Below, piece after piece: positions 6,870 to 9,814 of a stretch of DNA of 9,814 bases. The DNA lies in the NCBI GenBank assembly GCA_012517025.1, contig JAAYVT010000266.1:1-9814 (forward strand), read 5' to 3'. Positions within the stretch are counted from its first letter, which is position 1; each line of letters starts with the position of its first letter. A program made the position numbers and the translations under genes. This DNA comes from Phyllobacteriaceae bacterium (GTDB lineage Bacteria > Pseudomonadota > Alphaproteobacteria > Rhizobiales > Ancalomicrobiaceae). Below the pieces are notes generated by a model. It was not told the DNA's origin, ran no database searches, and was given only the letters and a program-made list of their open reading frames with translations.

Positions 6870-6875
6870 ATCCCG

Positions 6876-8090
6876 ATGCGCGCGATGACGATCCTCCCGA
6901 AGCCCGCTCTCGCGGCGGCGATGCTGCTGGCGACGAGCCTCGGAGCCGTCGCGGAGGTTCCCTGCCGCACCTCGGGATCGTTCGAAAAGTGGCTCGCCGA
7001 CTTCAAGCAGGAGGCGATCGCCTCCGGGATCTCGCGGGCGGCGGTGGAGAAGGGGCTCGCCGGGGTCGCCTACGATCCGGCGATCATCAAGCGCGATCAC
7101 GGCCAGGGAGTGTTCCAGCAGACCTTCCTGCAGTTCTCCGATCGGATGGTGTCGTCCGACCGGTTGTCGCGGGGGCCGAAGCTCCTGCGCCAACATGCCG
7201 ACCTGTTCCGCCGGATCGAGGCGAAGTACGGCGTGCCGGGAGCGGTGTTGGTCGCCTTCTGGGGGCTCGAGACCGACTTCGGCTCCGATCTCGGCAAGTA
7301 TCGCGCCCCGAACTCGGTGGCGACGCTGGCCTACGACTGCCGCCGCGCCGAGATGTTCCGCACCGAGTTGACCGGTCTCCTGAAGGTCGTCGAACGCGGC
7401 GATCTCGCGCCCGATCAGATGATCGGCGACTGGGCCGGCGAACTCGGCCATCTGATGTTCTCGCCGCACGACTACGCCCGCTACGGCACCGACTTCGACG
7501 GCGACGGCCGGGCCGACGTGATCCACTCGATCCCCGACGCGATGGCGTCCGGCGCGGCCTTCCTGCAGGCGCTCGGCTGGCGGCGCGGCGAACCGTGGCT
7601 GGAGAGCGTGCGGGTGCCCGAGGAGATGGACTGGTCGAAGGCCGATCCGGAGGTTCGGGCGTCGCGGGCCGATTGGGCGCGGGCCGGAGTGCGGGCGGTC
7701 GACGGCTCGGCGCTTCCCGGCGGCGGGCCGCAGGCGTGGCTGTGGCTGCCGATGGGGCGCAACGGTCCGGCCTTCCTCGCCTATCCGAATTTCGACGTCT
7801 ATCTCGGCTGGAACAAGGCGATGGTCTACGCCACCACGGCGGCCTATTACGCCGACCGTCTCGCCGGAGCCCCGCCCTTGGCGCGAGGGCGCGGCGGCGT
7901 CACGCCGCTCTCCTCCGACGAGGTCCGGCGGCTGCAGTCGCTGATGGTCCAGCGCGGCTTCTCCGACGAGGAGCCGGACGGGCGGATCGGCCAGGCGACC
8001 CGCATCGCGGTGCGCAAGGCGCAGATGGCGGTCGGTCTGCCGGCGGATTCTTATCCGGACAAGGCACTGCTGGCGGCGCTGTCGCGCTGA
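6876..8090 (+). CDS. Lytic murein transglycosylase (MltB-like, SLT_2) with C-terminal peptidoglycan-binding domain
   Basis: Exported enzyme that cleaves peptidoglycan glycan strands non-hydrolytically, giving 1,6-anhydromuramyl ends. The 404-residue product starts with a signal peptide (about 1-26) of the hydrophobic kind ending LGAVA, with cleavage likely before EVPC. No lipobox is seen at the expected place, so it should be periplasmic and soluble rather than a lipoprotein. The SLT_2 domain spans about 33-330: catalytic E132 lies in FWGLETDFGSDLG, and the family loop YGTDFDGDGRADVIHS is at 203-218. Residues 345-404 look like a PG_binding_1 domain (DEVRRLQSLMVQRGF, DGRIGQATRIAVRKAQ). The segment GELGHLMFSPHDY (188-200) departs from the common GxMGxxQFxPS form, lacking its glutamine. 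It may share a transcript with the phosphatase gene 74 bp downstream unless the hairpin at 8107 stops it. Confidence 0.92.
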   Translation: MRAMTILPKPALAAAMLLATSLGAVAEVPCRTSGSFEKWLADFKQEAIASGISRAAVEKGLAGVAYDPAIIKRDHGQGVFQQTFLQFSDRMVSSDRLSRGPKLLRQHADLFRRIEAKYGVPGAVLVAFWGLETDFGSDLGKYRAPNSVATLAYDCRRAEMFRTELTGLLKVVERGDLAPDQMIGDWAGELGHLMFSPHDYARYGTDFDGDGRADVIHSIPDAMASGAAFLQALGWRRGEPWLESVRVPEEMDWSKADPEVRASRADWARAGVRAVDGSALPGGGPQAWLWLPMGRNGPAFLAYPNFDVYLGWNKAMVYATTAAYYADRLAGAPPLARGRGGVTPLSSDEVRRLQSLMVQRGFSDEEPDGRIGQATRIAVRKAQMAVGLPADSYPDKALLAALSR

Positions 8091-8106
8091 AACGAGGCGC
8101 GGATCG

Positions 8107-8135
8107 CCCGCGGCGGAACGACGCGGGATGATTTT
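8107..8135 (+). terminator. Weak candidate terminator after the lytic transglycosylase gene
   Basis: CCCGCG (8107-8112) pairs with CGCGGG (8122-8127) around a 9-nt loop and is followed by ATGATTTT. It lies 16 nt after the transglycosylase stop. The stem is short and the T run is interrupted, so read-through into the next gene is quite possible. Confidence 0.35.
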
Positions 8136-8164
8136 CGGGGCGGCGAACAGGGATCGATCGCGGC

Positions 8165-8695
8165 ATGGACGGACGGGAAGGCGGGCTCAGGCCGGCGGTG
8201 TTCTTCGATCGCGACGGGGTGCTCAACGTCGATCACGGTTACATCGGCTCGGCGGAGCGGTTCGAGTGGATACCGGGGGCGCGGGAGACGGTGCGACTGG
8301 CGAACGACCTCGGGCTTCTCGTCTTCGTCGTCACCAACCAGTCGGGGATCGCGCGCGGCTACTACTCCGAGGACAATCACCACGCCTTGCACGACCACAT
8401 CGATCGCGAATTGGCGGCGGTCGGGGCGCACATCGACGATCAACGTTATTGCCCGTATCTGCCGACCGCCGAGGTCGAGGCCTATCGGCGCGACAGCGAC
8501 TGGCGCAAGCCGGGGCCGGGCATGTTGCTCGATCTGATCGATCATTGGCCGGTCGATCGGGCGCGGAGCCTGATGATCGGCGACAAGCCGAGCGACCTCG
8601 AGGCGGCGAGGGCCGCCGGCATCGCCGGCCATTTCTTCGACGGCGGCGATCTGCTCGTCTACGCACGTCCCTTGCTCGAGGCGATCGCGGCCTGA
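8165..8695 (+). CDS. gmhB: HAD-IIIA phosphatase, GmhB-like (D-glycero-D-manno-heptose 1,7-bisphosphate 7-phosphatase)
   Basis: HAD-superfamily phosphatase of 176 residues, close to the usual GmhB length. GmhB removes the 7-phosphate from heptose bisphosphate in the pathway to ADP-heptose for LPS core or other heptose glycans; cytoplasmic. Motif I is FFDRDGVLN with nucleophile D15 and acid/base D17. Motif II is TNQSG (57-61), the lysine motif is RKPGPGM (K115), and motif III is GDKPSD (139-144). The loop that binds zinc in E. coli GmhB (C-x-H ... C-x-C) here reads YCPYLP ... DSDWRKP: only C96 remains, and the other three ligand positions are Y, S and W. This points to a zinc-free GmhB or a related HAD-IIIA enzyme with another sugar phosphate as substrate. 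ATG 8165 has only a weak AGGGA about 11 nt upstream. Confidence 0.85.
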   Translation: MDGREGGLRPAVFFDRDGVLNVDHGYIGSAERFEWIPGARETVRLANDLGLLVFVVTNQSGIARGYYSEDNHHALHDHIDRELAAVGAHIDDQRYCPYLPTAEVEAYRRDSDWRKPGPGMLLDLIDHWPVDRARSLMIGDKPSDLEAARAAGIAGHFFDGGDLLVYARPLLEAIAA

Positions 8696-8705
8696 GCCTA
8701 CGGCG

Positions 8706-9482
8706 TCATCGTCCTCCGGCGACCTCGACGAGCGGCGCGGCGGTGACCGACGTCGGCTGTTGGAACGGATTTCCCTGCATCAGCACGATCGCCGCGGTCG
8801 GCGCGGCGGCGGCGGCGAACAACAGGATGGCGGCGAAGGCGGCGCGGTCGTTTTCGACGTGGACGATCGCCACCGACAGCATGGTGACGAAGCCGAGGAA
8901 GGCCATTCCCAACCATTTCAGCGGGTTGACGTGGGTCTGGCTGAGCGAAACGCGGCGGGCCCTGGCCTCGCGCACGGTCGCGACCTCCTCCAACATGCGG
9001 GCGTGGACCGCCGGCCCCAACCGCTCGGAGAGATCGCGGGCGGCGACGACGGCGAGCAGGTGATCGAGCGTGGCGGCGGTTTCGGGCGAGGAACGGCGTC
9101 TCGCGAGCAACGGCCACTCGGTCTGCGACGCCGAGGCGGCGTAGGCGCGCGCCGCCGTCGCGATCTCGTCGCGCCGGGCGTCGTCGAGCCCTTGCGCCAG
9201 CGCGACGAGCGAGCGCAAGCCGTCGGCTTCCCGGGTGACGGCGTCGACGGCGCGGTCGTGGGCGTTCCAGGTGTCGTTGCCGAGAAAGGCGAGGGTGAGC
9301 GCGAAGAGCACCCCGACGATGTTGATGAAGGGCGGGGCGACGCCGGCATAGACGCGCAGGCGGGCGCCGTGTTCGGGATCGCGCAGGCGCCCGATCAACA
9401 CCGCCGAAGCGGCGAACGTGCCGATCAGGGCGATCCCGGCGAGGCCCCAATGGTCCCAAGCCGCCCAATCCCATGCCGCCAT
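8706..9482 (-). CDS. DUF4239 (bestrophin-like domain) membrane protein
   Basis: Integral membrane protein of 258 residues that I place in the DUF4239 / bestrophin-like family; function is unproven, and the bestrophin link suggests an ion channel only by analogy. Four hydrophobic segments are seen: about 12-31 (WGLAGIALIGTFAASAVLIG), 49-67 (APPFINIVGVLFALTLAFL), 187-208 (PLKWLGMAFLGFVTMLSVAI and following) and 213-235. Between helices 2 and 3 lies a charged helical region of about 120 residues (70-185), normal for the family. The start is ATG 9482, 9 nt after a GGAGGAG. The in-frame ATG at 9509 is rejected because that ribosome site would fall inside its coding sequence. It converges on the phosphatase gene with a 10-bp gap and no visible terminator. 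Confidence 0.8.
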   Translation of the reverse strand: MAAWDWAAWDHWGLAGIALIGTFAASAVLIGRLRDPEHGARLRVYAGVAPPFINIVGVLFALTLAFLGNDTWNAHDRAVDAVTREADGLRSLVALAQGLDDARRDEIATAARAYAASASQTEWPLLARRRSSPETAATLDHLLAVVAARDLSERLGPAVHARMLEEVATVREARARRVSLSQTHVNPLKWLGMAFLGFVTMLSVAIVHVENDRAAFAAILLFAAAAAPTAAIVLMQGNPFQQPTSVTAAPLVEVAGGR

Positions 9483-9491
9483 CGCCGATTT

Positions 9492-9498
9492 CTCCTCC
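9492..9498 (-). promoter_or_regulatory. Ribosome binding site of the DUF4239 gene
   Basis: GGAGGAG on the - strand, 9 nt before ATG 9482. It is the strongest Shine-Dalgarno match in the window and decides the start of that gene. Confidence 0.75.
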
Positions 9499-9560
9499 AC
9501 CCGGATCATCTTCGCGCCGAAAATCGTCGGGCGTCGATACGCGCTCGCCCCGAGGCGCCG

Positions 9561-9587
9561 ACGGAGGGGCGTCGACGAGCCCTCCGT
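9561..9587. other. Perfect 8-bp hairpin beside an AT-rich patch
   Basis: ACGGAGGG (9561-9568) pairs with CCCTCCGT (9580-9587) around an 11-nt loop that contains the palindrome CGTCGACG. On the + strand it is followed by AAAAATAATT, which is not a terminator tail; on the - strand no T run follows. It may be a leader structure for the DUF4239 mRNA or a protein site. The gene-free interval 9483-9814 holds this hairpin, the DnaA box and the promoter signals. Confidence 0.45.
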
Positions 9588-9595
9588 AAAAATAA

Positions 9596-9604
9596 TTATC
9601 CACA
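9596..9604 (+). promoter_or_regulatory. Consensus DnaA box (TTATCCACA)
   Basis: An exact match to the strong 9-mer DnaA box lies in an AT-rich patch (9588-9604) that stands out from the GC-rich surroundings. I saw no second exact copy in the window, and the neighbours are not those usual at an alphaproteobacterial oriC (for example hemE, dnaA). It is therefore either an isolated DnaA site, perhaps affecting flanking transcription, or chance. Confidence 0.4.
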
Positions 9605-9688
9605 GGCGCGGAGCGCGGTTTTCGGGGATTCGGCGAGGGAAGGGGACGAATTCTCCCCCGAGGCGATGAAGTTTTTGCGACGCGGGTG

Positions 9689-9717
9689 TTGACGCCCCGG
9701 TCGGGTCCGCCTATAAA
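9689..9717 (+). promoter_or_regulatory. Strong sigma-70 promoter, probably for a stable-RNA operon
   Basis: TTGACG (9689-9694), a spacer of exactly 17 bp, then TATAAA (9712-9717): near-consensus for housekeeping sigma. The discriminator that follows (CCGGTCC) is GC-rich, as in rRNA and tRNA promoters under stringent control, and a T tract (GTTTTTG) lies just upstream of the -35. Transcription should start near 9724 and run out of the right edge. No convincing protein start follows, which favours an rRNA or tRNA operon. Confidence 0.65.
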
Positions 9718-9798
9718 CCGGTCCAACGACGGCGGCGACGCTGCCGACGACGAAATCCTTCGCTCCGGCGGACGGGTTGGTGGCCTTGAAAAAGGGAC

Positions 9799-9804
9799 TT
9801 GCCA
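9799..9804 (+). promoter_or_regulatory. Possible -35 of a second tandem promoter cut by the window edge
   Basis: TTGCCA follows TTGAAAAAGGGAC, the A-rich run plus TTG pattern often seen before stable-RNA promoters. A -10 box would fall at about 9822, outside the window, so this is a tentative call resting on one hexamer. Confidence 0.25.
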
Positions 9805-9814
9805 AGCGGTTCGA

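Noticed and set aside
9561..9604. Chromosomal replication origin
   Set aside because: Only one exact DnaA box, no cluster, no parA/parB, hemE or dnaA nearby; not enough for an origin call.
9777..9814. Possible + strand coding start (TTG 9777 / GTG 9780) reading on into VALKKGLAKRF at the right edge
   Set aside because: No ribosome site precedes it and only about 12 codons are visible. The stable-RNA leader reading explains the promoter and discriminator better, though a protein gene cannot be excluded without more sequence.
1..9814. Mobile element, prophage, defence island or CRISPR array
   Set aside because: No transposase, integrase, terminal repeats, regularly spaced repeats or tRNA-end insertion was seen. 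Base composition and codon use look uniform, and all genes are of common chromosomal families.

Overview
The window looks like ordinary chromosome from a GC-rich alphaproteobacterium, most likely of the Hyphomicrobiales (Rhizobiales). The basis is the very high GC at third codon positions, the comF-grxC-carbon/nitrogen hydrolase-DUF1178 gene order (as I recall it, common in that order), the soluble double-PAS chemoreceptor of the kind found in rhizobia, and family-level resemblance of the other proteins. No species can be named. I see no insertion sequence, phage gene, CRISPR array, tRNA or rRNA inside the window. Nothing in it has the shape of a new defence, mobile or biosynthetic system.

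Left block (1-3588, + strand): a tight five-gene run, comF (5' end probably outside the window), grxC, a Nit-type amidase, a DUF1178 protein and queG. Gaps are 40 and 13 bp, followed by two 4-nt start/stop overlaps (ATGA and TTGA), so the genes are almost certainly co-transcribed. Glutaredoxin beside a possible deaminated-glutathione amidase suggests a link to glutathione upkeep. QueG makes the last step of queuosine synthesis.

Middle block (3637-6738, - strand): a soluble chemoreceptor with two nearly duplicated PAS domains, and a NorM-type MATE efflux pump. A strong hairpin terminator lies between queG and the convergent chemoreceptor gene. The 225-bp gap between MATE and the chemoreceptor carries a perfect 10-bp inverted repeat that may be a regulatory site.

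Right block (6876-9482): an exported MltB-like lytic transglycosylase with a peptidoglycan-binding domain, then a GmhB-like heptose-bisphosphate phosphatase that lacks most of the usual zinc ligands, both on +. A four-helix DUF4239 (bestrophin-like) membrane protein lies convergently on -. The first two act on the cell envelope (murein turnover, LPS heptose).

Right edge (9483-9814): about 330 bp with no convincing gene but dense signals: a GGAGGAG ribosome site for the DUF4239 gene, an 8-bp hairpin, an AT-rich patch containing a consensus DnaA box, a near-consensus sigma-70 promoter with a GC-rich discriminator, and possibly the -35 of a second promoter cut by the window edge. This looks like the leader of a stable-RNA operon (rRNA or tRNA) that begins just beyond the window.
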